A stretch of 64,000 bases of DNA, from contig NZ_VTOU01000002.1 of the NCBI RefSeq assembly GCF_008274695.1, positions 682,001 to 746,000 on the forward strand, given 5' to 3'. The notes under the pieces were generated by a model. It worked only from the letters and a program-made list of their open reading frames with translations. It did no database searches and had not been told where the DNA came from. Made by a program: the position numbers and the translations under genes. This document shows, piece after piece, positions 25,850-33,773 of the stretch. The stretch comes from Sphingomonas montanisoli (GTDB lineage Bacteria; Pseudomonadota; Alphaproteobacteria; Sphingomonadales; Sphingomonadaceae). How positions within the stretch are numbered: the stretch's first letter is position 1; each line of letters begins with the position of its first letter.

Positions 25850-25978
25850 ATGTCGTTTCTATGCTTTTTCGGGGTCCATCGCCGTTGGACCGCGTTCATC
25901 ACCATTTCGCAAACCCGCGCCCTCCGCCGTTGTTCACGGTGTGGGGCCGTGCAGGTCAGAGCTAAACGCGCCGCCTAG
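25850..25978 (+). CDS. possible small Cys-containing protein
   Basis: A 42 aa frame, MSFLCFFGVHRRWTAF ... LRRCSRCGAVQVRAKRAA. It ends with a CxxC zinc-ribbon-like knuckle and starts with a Cys/His-containing segment, resembling small FGxH...CxxCG proteins seen in many bacteria. A weak AGG lies before the ATG. It converges with nepR2 and overlaps its last four bases. Coding status is uncertain. Confidence 0.35.
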   Translation: MSFLCFFGVHRRWTAFITISQTRALRRCSRCGAVQVRAKRAA

Positions 25979-26145
25979 CGATCGAGTCGTCCGAGCAATT
26001 TGCGCCACTCGTCCGGTATCGCTCCGGTCTGACCATAAGCCGCGCGGAGAGCATTGCCCACGCCTTCATGGGCAGTGGGTGCCGCGATACGCTGCGGTGG
26101 GCTGGGCGTCCCTTCACGGGGCCGATAAGCATCGCTACTGGTCAT
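25975..26145 (-). CDS. nepR2: second NepR-like anti-sigma factor
   Basis: A 56 aa product whose C-terminal half, HEGVGNALRAAYGQTGAIPDE, matches the NepR core of the 72 aa protein at 23667-23885 (VGNALRSVYTETVNEQIPDE). It ends with a similar LLGRLDR. The frame stays open far upstream on the shadow strand of glnE, but ATG 26145 gives the natural NepR size. A NepR paralog is known in Sphingomonas. No EcfG-type promoter is visible upstream, so control may differ from nepR. Confidence 0.85.
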   Translation of the reverse strand: MTSSDAYRPREGTPSPPQRIAAPTAHEGVGNALRAAYGQTGAIPDEWRKLLGRLDR

Positions 26146-26211
26146 GCATCCTATAACGCACGGATATCGCGCGGGTTGCGCAATCCGTCGTAGTGCGTAT
26201 TCGCAGCGATC

Positions 26212-28911
26212 ATGGGAACCGGATCGTCCTCCGCCGCCCTCGATGCGTTGCTTGAACGGATCGACCGGCATTCGCCCTTCCTGCGCGTGATCGCCCGACA
26301 ACGTCCCGAAATAGCCGAGGCGATCCTGCGCGACGGCGCTGATGCCGTCGTGCGCGCCCAATGCGCTTCGGTCGATCCGGCGGATGCGGCGCGGATGCTG
26401 CGGCGCCAGCGTCAGGCCGTGGCGCTCACGGTGGCGCTGGCGGATCTCGGCGGCGCACCGCTGGAGCAGGTGGTCGGCTGGCTCTCCGACTTCGCCGATC
26501 ATGCGCTCGACAGCGCGATCAAGGTCGCGATCGCGGAACGGACGCCGGATGCGGATCCTGTGGGCTTCGTCGCGCTCGCCTTGGGCAAGCATGGCAGCCG
26601 CGAACTCAATTATTCGTCGGACATCGATCCGATCCTGATCTTCGATCCGGAGACGTTGCCGCGCCGCGAGCGCGAGGAGCCGATCGAGGCGGCGGTGCGG
26701 ATCGCCAAGCGTGTCGTCGAACTGCTCCAGGCGCGCGACGGCGACGGCTATGTCTTTCGCGTCGACCTGCGCCTGCGCCCATCGCCCGAGGCGACCCCGC
26801 TCGCGCTCCCTTATGAGGCCGCGCTCGGCCATTATGAATCGGCGGCTCTGTCGTGGGAACGGGCGGCCTTCATCCGCGCGCGGGCGGCGGCGGGCGATGT
26901 CGCACTGGGGCAAAGCTTCCTCGATGCAATCCGGCCCTTCGTCTGGCGCCGCTCGCTCGATTTCGGGGCGATCGCCGAGATTCGCGCCATGTCGCACCGT
27001 ATCCGCGATCATCATGCGCAGGGCCAGCGCTTCGGCCTCGGCTATGATCTCAAGCGCGGCCGCGGCGGAATCCGCGAAGTCGAATTCTACGCCCAGATTC
27101 ACCAGCTGATCCACGGCGGCCGCGATCCGGGCCTGCGCGCTCCTGCCACGCTCGATGCGCTCGCGGCGCTCGGCGCGGCCGGGGTGATCGGCGCGGACGA
27201 GGCGCGCGAGCTGGCCGATGCCTATCGCCTGTATCGTACGATCGAACATCGGATTCAGATGGTCGACGATCAGCAGACCCACCGCCTGCCCAAACAGGCC
27301 GACGCGCTCGACAACGTCGCCGCGCTCGACGGACTTGTCGATGGGGATGCCCTGATCGAACGGCTGCGCCCGCATGTCGATCGGGTCGGCACGCTCTATG
27401 ATGCGCTCGACGGCGAACCGGCGGCGCGCCTGCCATCGACTGCCGAGCAGCTTGACGAGGCGCTGTCGGCCGCCGGTTTCGCTGACCCGTCCACCGCCCG
27501 CCGTCGCATCGATCAACTGCGCGAGGGAAAGGCGCGCGCGCTGCGCACCCCCGTCGCGCAGGCCGCGCTCGAAGCGATGCTGCCCAAGCTGGTCGAGGCG
27601 GTGGGGCATTCGCCCGATCCCGATCGGGCCTTCGCCCGGTTCGACGATCTGGTCGGCGGCCTGCCGAGCGCGCTCAACCTGTTCCGCCTGCTCGAAGCGC
27701 GACCTGCGCTTGCCGCGCTCCTGATCGCGGTCCTGGGCCATGCGCCGACGCTGGCGCAGGCGCTCGCCCGCCGTCCCGCTCTCCTCGACGGTCTGATCGA
27801 CGCCACCGCCTTCGATCCCGCGCCGTCCACCGAAGTGCTCGCCGGTGAGTTTTGCGGGGTGGAGCGTGGCGATGGGTTTGAGGGGCTTCTCGATCATGTC
27901 CGCCAGCTTGTCGGCGAACGCCGCTTCGCGCTGGGCGTCCAGCTGATCGAAGGGGTGGGCGACCCGATCGATATCGGTGGCGGCTATGCGCGCGTCGCCG
28001 AAGCCGCGTTGCAGGTGATCGCCTCGGCGACCGTCACCGAGTTCGAGCGCGTCCATGGGCGGGTACCGGGCGCAGAGCTGGTCGTGCTCGCACTCGGCCG
28101 GCTGGGCGGCGGCGCGCTCACTCATGCATCGGATCTCGATCTCGTCTATCTGTTCACGGGCGACATCATGCCCGAATCCGATGGCCCGAAGCCGCTCGGC
28201 GCCACGACGTATTTCAACCGTCTGGCTAGCCGGGTGTCGGCGGCGCTCTCGGTCCCCACCGCGTCCGGCCCGCTGTACGAGGTCGATACCCGCCTGCGGC
28301 CTTCGGGCGCGCAGGGGCTGCTCGCCGTCTCGGTCGACAGCTTCGCGCGTTACCAGCGTGAAGGCGCGTGGACATGGGAGCATATGGCGCTGACTCGCGC
28401 GCGGCCGATCTTCGGGTCCGACGCCGCGCGTGCCGAGGTCGCCGCGATCGTCGACGATACATTGCGCGGGGATCGCGATGTCGAGGAATTGCGCTCCGAT
28501 GCCGTGCGAATGCGGGCCGAAATGGCGCGGCACAAGCCGCCCGCCGGCCCGTTCGACGTCAAGCTGATCCCCGGCGGCCTGGTCGATGCCGAGTTCACGG
28601 TGCACCTGCTCCAGCTTCGCTATCATGTCGGCCTCGATCCGCGGCTGCGCACCGCCGCCCGCGCGCTTGCCGACGCAGGGCTGCTCGATCCGGGATTCGC
28701 CGACGCGCACGCCTTGCTTACCCGTATGTTGGTGACGCTCCGATTGGTCGCGCCGGACTCGGGGGAGCCGCCCGTCGCCTCGCGCGCGCTGGTTGCCAAG
28801 GCTTGCGGTCACGGTGATTGGGGCGCGTTGACAGCAGCTTACGGCGCGGCGCGCACCCTGATCGCGGGGGAATGGACGCGGGTGTCGGCGGAACAGGTTA
28901 CCGCCGCCTAA
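26212..28911 (+). CDS. glnE: bifunctional glutamine synthetase adenylyltransferase/deadenylase
   Basis: GlnE attaches and removes AMP on glutamine synthetase according to PII signalling. At 899 aa it is full length. The N-terminal deadenylase nucleotidyltransferase has LGKHGSRELNYSSDIDPI (about 124-141). A helical linker follows, then the C-terminal adenylyltransferase with LGRLGGGALTHASDLDLVYL (about 628-647) and the metal-loop GPLYEVDTRLRPSGAQGLL. It is followed after 91 bases by a shortened paralog on the same strand. Confidence 0.95.
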   Translation: MGTGSSSAALDALLERIDRHSPFLRVIARQRPEIAEAILRDGADAVVRAQCASVDPADAARMLRRQRQAVALTVALADLGGAPLEQVVGWLSDFADHALDSAIKVAIAERTPDADPVGFVALALGKHGSRELNYSSDIDPILIFDPETLPRREREEPIEAAVRIAKRVVELLQARDGDGYVFRVDLRLRPSPEATPLALPYEAALGHYESAALSWERAAFIRARAAAGDVALGQSFLDAIRPFVWRRSLDFGAIAEIRAMSHRIRDHHAQGQRFGLGYDLKRGRGGIREVEFYAQIHQLIHGGRDPGLRAPATLDALAALGAAGVIGADEARELADAYRLYRTIEHRIQMVDDQQTHRLPKQADALDNVAALDGLVDGDALIERLRPHVDRVGTLYDALDGEPAARLPSTAEQLDEALSAAGFADPSTARRRIDQLREGKARALRTPVAQAALEAMLPKLVEAVGHSPDPDRAFARFDDLVGGLPSALNLFRLLEARPALAALLIAVLGHAPTLAQALARRPALLDGLIDATAFDPAPSTEVLAGEFCGVERGDGFEGLLDHVRQLVGERRFALGVQLIEGVGDPIDIGGGYARVAEAALQVIASATVTEFERVHGRVPGAELVVLALGRLGGGALTHASDLDLVYLFTGDIMPESDGPKPLGATTYFNRLASRVSAALSVPTASGPLYEVDTRLRPSGAQGLLAVSVDSFARYQREGAWTWEHMALTRARPIFGSDAARAEVAAIVDDTLRGDRDVEELRSDAVRMRAEMARHKPPAGPFDVKLIPGGLVDAEFTVHLLQLRYHVGLDPRLRTAARALADAGLLDPGFADAHALLTRMLVTLRLVAPDSGEPPVASRALVAKACGHGDWGALTAAYGAARTLIAGEWTRVSAEQVTAA

Positions 28912-29002
28912 ACCAATACCGGAAACCGTCCTTACGCGGTTGGGCGGGTAAGACCCCTCTCATGTTGTTCTTGCGTACCCCCCACCAGTCGCGGAGGCCG
29001 AT

Positions 29003-30922
29003 GTGAAGGCCGACACCGCGTTTCGCAACCTCGCGGCCCCCGGGCGCGACACCGTCGATCCGGCGGCTCTGCTCGATCGGATCGGGCACAGCTATGCCGC
29101 GCTTCGGGCGCTGGCGGCGGGTGGTGCCTTCGATCGGCTGTTCGCACAGCTCAATCGCATGACGATGGCGGCGGCCGATCTGCTCGCCGGGATTGGTGCC
29201 AGCGACACGCTCACCCTCGGCTCCCAGCGCGATTACGACGCGCAACAGGCGCTGCTCCTGACCGAATTGGCGCAGGTCGAGGCCATCGTCGGCCCGTCGC
29301 CTCAGCAACTCATGACCGCCGAATATGCCGAGGCGACCGTCCGCGCTGCCGAGGCGCTGTCGATCCTCGCGACGTTGCGCGCCGATACCGCCGCGCTCCA
29401 CACCGCTTTGGTCGATACGCTGCGTCGCGCGCTGTTCCCCGGCGTCACCGATCCGGTCGAACTCGCGCTTAGCGAGGTCGGCTTCGCCGATCCGATCAGC
29501 GCCGCCGCTCGCTTCCGTGAATGGGACGAGGGGCGCCGCGCCGTGCTCGCGACCTCGGCCGAGCGCCGCGCGATGAAGGCGGTTCTGCCGCAGCTGCTCC
29601 AGGCGATCGCGCATTTTCCCGATCCCGATGCGGTGCTGGCCGTGTTTGACGAAGTCGTCGGCCGCCAGCCTGCCGGTGTCGCCTTGTTCAGCAGCTTCGA
29701 GGCGCGCCCGTCGCTGCTCCTTTCGATGCTCGGCGTGATCGGTCGTGCCCCCGTGCTTGCTCGCCATCTGGTCGTGCAGCCGCAACTCGTCGGCCGCATG
29801 ATTGACAGCAGCGTTTTCGCGCCGGTTCCCAAGGGCGCCGAGGTGGAGGCCGAACTGGGGCACATGCTGGCCGGCACCGATGCCCATGCCGGTGCGCTGC
29901 GCATGGCGGAGGCGGTCAACGCGCACCGCTTCGCGCTGGGCCTCCAGACACTCGAGGCCACCGCCGATCTCGTCGATATCGCGCAAGGGTCGACCGACCT
30001 CGCCGAAGCGACGCTTAGCGTGGTGACCGCGCATGCGCTGGCGGAGATGGAGGCTATCCACGGCAAGGTGCCGGGGTCCGAATTCCTCATCCTCGGCCTC
30101 GGTCGCTTCGGCGGCTCGGAGCTGACGCATCGCTCCGATCTCGATCTCGTCTATCTGTTCACCGGCGATTGCCGCACGAACAGCACCGGCCGCCGGCCGC
30201 TCGACGCCAACGAATATTTCAGCCGGGTCGCGCGTCGCGTTTCGACGATGATGGCGACGATGACCACGCTCGGCCCGCTCTATCAGGTCGATACGCGCCT
30301 GCGCCCGTGGGGTTCGAAGGGGCTGCTCGCCTGTTCGGTCGACTGTTTCGACGCCTATCATCGCGACGAAGCCTGGACCTGGGAACATATGGCGCTCACC
30401 CGCGCGCGGCCGGTATTCGGTTCGGATGCGGCGCGCGAGACGCTCAAGCGTCTCGTCACGTGCCGCCTGCGATCCCCGCGCAACCGGGCGACCCTGATCG
30501 CCGACGCGCTCAAGATGCGCGGCGACATTGCGCGCAACAAGGCACCGCGCGGCGCCTTCGACGTGAAGCTGGTGCAGGGCGGTCTGGTCGACCTCGAATT
30601 CGCGGTCCACACCCTCCAGCTCAACCATCATGTCGGGCTGCACCCGCGCCTGCGCGCTGCGATCCGATCGCTGGTGGTCGCGGGCCTGGCCGATCGTTCG
30701 CTGATCGGGGCGCATGATCTGCTCAGCCGCTTGCTGATCGCGCTGCGCACCGTATCGCCGCACGCCCACGAACCCGCACCCGAGCGCCGCGAGGCGATCG
30801 CGCAGGCTTGTGGTCTCGCGGATTGGGATGCGCTGGTCGTGGCCTATGGTGATGCCCGCGCGGTGGTGTCGCAGGCATGGCAGTCTGCGATTTCGTCGAT
30901 GCCGACCGCGCAGGCGGCTTAA
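29003..30922 (+). CDS. truncated GlnE paralog with only the adenylyltransferase half
   Basis: The 639 aa product aligns with the linker and C-terminal half of GlnE. The active-site strand LGLGRFGGSELTHRSDLDLV (364-383), LGPLYQVDTRLRPWGSKGLL and the C-terminal VKLVQGGLVDLEFAVHTLQL are all intact. The N-terminal 130 residues lack any GSxxDID site, so the deadenylase domain is missing. The only sensible start is GTG 29003 with CGGAGG at 28992-28997. It may adenylylate glutamine synthetase or another target without reversal. No frameshift or stop suggests decay. Confidence 0.85.
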   Translation: MKADTAFRNLAAPGRDTVDPAALLDRIGHSYAALRALAAGGAFDRLFAQLNRMTMAAADLLAGIGASDTLTLGSQRDYDAQQALLLTELAQVEAIVGPSPQQLMTAEYAEATVRAAEALSILATLRADTAALHTALVDTLRRALFPGVTDPVELALSEVGFADPISAAARFREWDEGRRAVLATSAERRAMKAVLPQLLQAIAHFPDPDAVLAVFDEVVGRQPAGVALFSSFEARPSLLLSMLGVIGRAPVLARHLVVQPQLVGRMIDSSVFAPVPKGAEVEAELGHMLAGTDAHAGALRMAEAVNAHRFALGLQTLEATADLVDIAQGSTDLAEATLSVVTAHALAEMEAIHGKVPGSEFLILGLGRFGGSELTHRSDLDLVYLFTGDCRTNSTGRRPLDANEYFSRVARRVSTMMATMTTLGPLYQVDTRLRPWGSKGLLACSVDCFDAYHRDEAWTWEHMALTRARPVFGSDAARETLKRLVTCRLRSPRNRATLIADALKMRGDIARNKAPRGAFDVKLVQGGLVDLEFAVHTLQLNHHVGLHPRLRAAIRSLVVAGLADRSLIGAHDLLSRLLIALRTVSPHAHEPAPERREAIAQACGLADWDALVVAYGDARAVVSQAWQSAISSMPTAQAA

Positions 30923-30930
30923 TCTTCTAG

Positions 30931-30972
30931 CCCCCCTCCCGCTTGCGGGAGAGGCTGGGTGAGGGTCTTCTT
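30931..30972 (+). repeat. solitary copy of the nagZ/DUF559 palindromic repeat
   Basis: The core CCCTCCCGCTTGCGGGAGAG followed by GGGTGAGGGTCTTC matches the left terminal repeat of the DUF559 unit (18315-18352), including the flanking GGGTGAGGGTCT. It lies nine bases after the glnE paralog and has no DUF559 gene beside it. Confidence 0.75.
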
Positions 30973-31076
30973 CCTCCTTCTTACCGCTATTGGGAGGAGG
31001 GGGTAGACCCTCAAGGATTGCGTCGGCGCCCCATCGGCGCGAAAGGCGGTTCCGACCAGAATGGGAAGGAACCGCG

Positions 31077-31568
31077 ATGCCAGCACAGGATAATTTGGCT
31101 CAAGGCGATAACGCCCCCGACGCCGTGCTGACGATGCCCGACGGCGCGACGAAGCGAGTGTCGGATTGGCAGGGCAAGCCGCTCGTCCTCTATTTCTATC
31201 CGAAGGACGATACGCCAGGCTGCACCACCGAGGCGCAGGCCTTCACCGCGCTCGCCGACGATTTCGCCAAGGCGGGGGCCGCGATCCTCGGCATCTCGCG
31301 CGACACGCCGAAAAAGCATCAGAACTTCATCAAGAAATATGACCTCAAGGTCGAACTCGCGACCGACGCCGATGGCCCTGAAGCCGACGCGAAGGTCTGC
31401 GAGGCATTTGGCGTCTGGGTTGAAAAGAGCATGTACGGTCGATCCTATATGGGCATCGAACGCGCGACCTTCCTGATCGACAAGGCCGGGACGATCGCCC
31501 GCGTCTGGCGCAAGGTGAAGGTCAAGGGCCATGCCGAAGCGGTACTGGAGGCGGTGAAGGCGCTGTGA
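31077..31568 (+). CDS. bcp: thioredoxin-dependent peroxiredoxin (BCP family)
   Basis: This peroxiredoxin reduces H2O2 and alkyl hydroperoxides with a peroxidatic Cys. The 163 aa product has LYFYPKDDTPGCTTEAQAFT (about 36-55) with the active Cys. The resolving Cys that often sits five residues later in BCPs is absent (EAQAF), so it may work as a 1-Cys enzyme or use a later Cys. ATG 31077 has AAGGA at 31067-31071. Its stop overlaps the GTG of the DUF455 gene. Confidence 0.93.
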   Translation: MPAQDNLAQGDNAPDAVLTMPDGATKRVSDWQGKPLVLYFYPKDDTPGCTTEAQAFTALADDFAKAGAAILGISRDTPKKHQNFIKKYDLKVELATDADGPEADAKVCEAFGVWVEKSMYGRSYMGIERATFLIDKAGTIARVWRKVKVKGHAEAVLEAVKAL

Positions 31569-32524
31569 CGTCCTGCGTCGCCCCGGGGGAGGCCAGGGCC
31601 GCCAGAGATCGAGAGATGACGTCGTCGCAGGAGCGGACGCCGGCCCCGGCCTCCGCCGGGGCGACGGATTTGGGGCACGCCTGCCGCGCCGTTCTGCTCG
31701 CTGCCGATCCGCTGGACAAGGTCAAGACGGCGCGCCGGGCCGCGCGCGACTGGCGATTGGGGCGAACCGATTTCGCCTTCTGTGTCGCGATGCCCGATGC
31801 GCCGGCCCGCACCGATCGTCCGCCGCTGTTGCCGCCGAATCGCATGCCCCGCCGGGGCAAGGCGGGGTCCGAACGCGGGCGGATCGCGATGCTTCACGCG
31901 CTTGCGCACATCGAATATGTCGCGATCGATCTCGCCTTCGATCTGGTCGGCCGTTTCGGCGCGCAATTCCCCCGCGCCTTCGCCGATCGCTGGCTTCAGG
32001 TCGGCGCGGAGGAAGCGATGCATTTCGCGCTGATCGAACGGCGGCTGCACGCGCTCGGCACCTCCTACGGCGATCTCCCCGCGCATGACGGCTTGTGGGA
32101 GGCCGCTGCCGCCACCGCGCACGATCCGCTCGCGCGCCTCGCCGTGGTCCCGATGGTGCTCGAAGCGCGCGCGCTGGATGTCACGCCGGCGATGATCGAT
32201 CGTTTTGCAACTGCGGGGGACGATCGCTCCGCCGCCATCTTGCGACGGATTGCGGAAGACGAGATCGGCCATGTTCGGGCGGGGGTGGAGTGGTTCGAAT
32301 CGGCTTGTGCGGCGCAACATCGATTCGACTATTCGGTTGCCTGGGGCCAACTGGTAGCTTGCTACTTTCGGGGAATGATTAAGCCGCCGTTCAACGACTC
32401 ATCGCGTGAGCGGGCCGGCCTAACGAAAGCCTTCATGGCCGGGGTTGCCGGTTGGTGTGATCCCAAGCACAGTTCGGACGTCGCAGCAGGGGGGGCAATC
32501 CTGACTTCGGCATTACGCAAATAG
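31565..32524 (+). CDS. DUF455 ferritin-like protein
   Basis: The core from about residue 95 has the DUF455 pattern with possible metal ligands: LHALAHIEYVAIDLAFD, GAEEAMHFALIERRL and RRIAEDEIGHVRAGVEWFE, a ferritin-like helical bundle. Function is unknown. The first 35 residues are translated from an inverted repeat (31576-31666) and look unlike protein (TPAPASAGAT). Two starts are possible: GTG 31565, overlapping the bcp stop in GTGA, or a downstream TTG near 31670. From GTG it is 319 aa. Confidence 0.75.
   Translation: MTSCVAPGEARAARDREMTSSQERTPAPASAGATDLGHACRAVLLAADPLDKVKTARRAARDWRLGRTDFAFCVAMPDAPARTDRPPLLPPNRMPRRGKAGSERGRIAMLHALAHIEYVAIDLAFDLVGRFGAQFPRAFADRWLQVGAEEAMHFALIERRLHALGTSYGDLPAHDGLWEAAAATAHDPLARLAVVPMVLEARALDVTPAMIDRFATAGDDRSAAILRRIAEDEIGHVRAGVEWFESACAAQHRFDYSVAWGQLVACYFRGMIKPPFNDSSRERAGLTKAFMAGVAGWCDPKHSSDVAAGGAILTSALRK
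31576..31666. repeat. inverted repeat at the 5' end of the DUF455 gene
   Basis: CGTCGCCCCGGGGGAGGCC (31576-31594) and its continuation are inverted against GGCCCCGGCCTCCGCCGGGG (31642-31661) plus CGACG. The two arms are about 27 bases long with few mismatches and a loop of about 36 bases. The GCCCCGGC/GGAGGCCGGGGC core is a common intergenic repeat type in GC-rich alphaproteobacteria. Confidence 0.65.
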
Positions 32525-32579
32525 CGTCGGATCCGCGCCAGCGGTTTCGGCGCCAATAATGGCCGGGGTCGGGCACTAA

Positions 32580-33212
32580 ATGTCGAAATTTGCTGCTGCT
32601 TTTCGCCGATTGACGATCCTTGTCGCCATGCTCGTCGCGCCGGTCACCGCCCAGGCGGAAACCGCTCAGGCCGAGGCCGCCGGTCAGTTCCATGCTCTCT
32701 TCATGTCGTGGAAGAAGCTGGACGCGATGGAGAAGGGCGTGATTTCGATCCCGTCGATCAAGCCCCTCGCCGATTTCACCTTCACCAGCGCCTTCGGCGT
32801 TCGCAGCGATCCGTTCCGTGGCGGTGCCGCGATGCACGCCGGTATCGATCTCGCGTCGAAGACGGGCACCCCGATCTACGCCACCGCCGACGGCATGGTG
32901 AACCGCGCCGAATGGTTTGGCGGCTACGGCAATTGCGTCGAAATCGAACATGGCAAGGGCATCTCGACCCGCTACGGCCACATGTCGCGCATCGTCGCGC
33001 ATGACGGACAGCGCGTCGCCCGCGGCGACCTGATCGGTTATGTCGGCTCGACCGGCCGTTCCACCGGCCCGCATCTCCACTACGAAGTCCGCATCGACGG
33101 CCGCGCCGTCAACCCGATCCCCTTCCTCGAATCCGCGAACTACATCATGGCGATGCAGGATCGCGTGACCGCGCCGATCGCACAGGGCGGCCCGGAAGAC
33201 GCGCAGGACTGA
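32580..33212 (+). CDS. M23 family (LytM) metallopeptidase
   Basis: The 210 aa exported protein has a signal peptide (cleavage near AQAE at about 27) and a LytM endopeptidase domain from about 75. Zinc-binding motifs are present: MHAGIDLASKTGTPIYATADG (HxxxD type) and GPHLHYEVRIDG (HxH). It should cut or regulate cutting of peptidoglycan cross-links in the periplasm. ATG 32580 is followed by the hydrophobic signal core LTILVAMLVAPVTAQ. It stands 55 bases after the DUF455 gene. Confidence 0.9.
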   Translation: MSKFAAAFRRLTILVAMLVAPVTAQAETAQAEAAGQFHALFMSWKKLDAMEKGVISIPSIKPLADFTFTSAFGVRSDPFRGGAAMHAGIDLASKTGTPIYATADGMVNRAEWFGGYGNCVEIEHGKGISTRYGHMSRIVAHDGQRVARGDLIGYVGSTGRSTGPHLHYEVRIDGRAVNPIPFLESANYIMAMQDRVTAPIAQGGPEDAQD

Positions 33213-33255
33213 TCTACCGATTGTCGGGAACCTCCCGACACCCTATCTTGGGCGT

Positions 33256-33585
33256 ATGAACGCCGAGATCGATATCACCCCGTCTGCCGCAGCGCGTGTC
33301 GCCGCGATCGCCGCGAAGACGGGTAAGCCCGCCATATTGCGCCTCGCCATCGATGGCGGCGGCTGCGCGGGTTTCCAGTACAAGTTCGAACTGGCCGATG
33401 GGCCCGCCGACGACGATACCGTCGCCACCCGCGATGGCGTTTCGCTCGTTGTCGATGCGATCAGCCTCGATCTCGTTCGCGGCGGCGCAGTCGATTATGT
33501 CGAATCGCTGGGCGGTGCGGCCTTCCGCGTCACCAACCCCAACGCGGCCTCGGGCTGCGGCTGCGGATCGAGCTTTTCCGTTTGA
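33256..33585 (+). CDS. erpA: iron-sulfur cluster carrier, ErpA/IscA family
   Basis: The 109 aa A-type carrier transfers Fe-S clusters to target proteins. The three ligand cysteines are in the right places: one in IDGGGCAGFQYKF (about 35) and the GCGCG pair near the C-terminus. LVVDAISLDLVRGGAVDYVE is the family core. ErpA versus IscA cannot be settled here; no isc or suf genes are adjacent. Confidence 0.88.
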   Translation: MNAEIDITPSAAARVAAIAAKTGKPAILRLAIDGGGCAGFQYKFELADGPADDDTVATRDGVSLVVDAISLDLVRGGAVDYVESLGGAAFRVTNPNAASGCGCGSSFSV

Positions 33586-33628
33586 CGCACTGATCTTGCA
33601 TCCCCCGCCGGCTTCGCCCATATGCGCG

Positions 33629-33722
33629 GCGGGAGTCGGGCGGACGGTGCCGTCGCCAACCTGGTCAGATCCGGAAGGAAGCAGCCACAACGATTTCGCA
33701 ACGGGTCGTCCCGGCTCCCACC
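33629..33722 (+). ncRNA. ffs: signal recognition particle RNA, small bacterial type
   Basis: The universally conserved SRP domain IV sequence GGTCAGATCCGGAAGGAAGC (33663-33682) followed by AGCC is present. The flanks pair as expected of 4.5S RNA: GGGAGTCGGG at 33631-33640 with CCCGGCTCCC at 33710-33719. About 95 nt long, directly upstream of dnaX, a frequent arrangement. It assembles with Ffh for membrane-protein targeting. Ends are approximate. Confidence 0.93.
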
Positions 33723-33773
33723 TTTCACCACATCGCAGGCGACAACCGGCGCTCCCGCCGATAGAGTTTCGTC

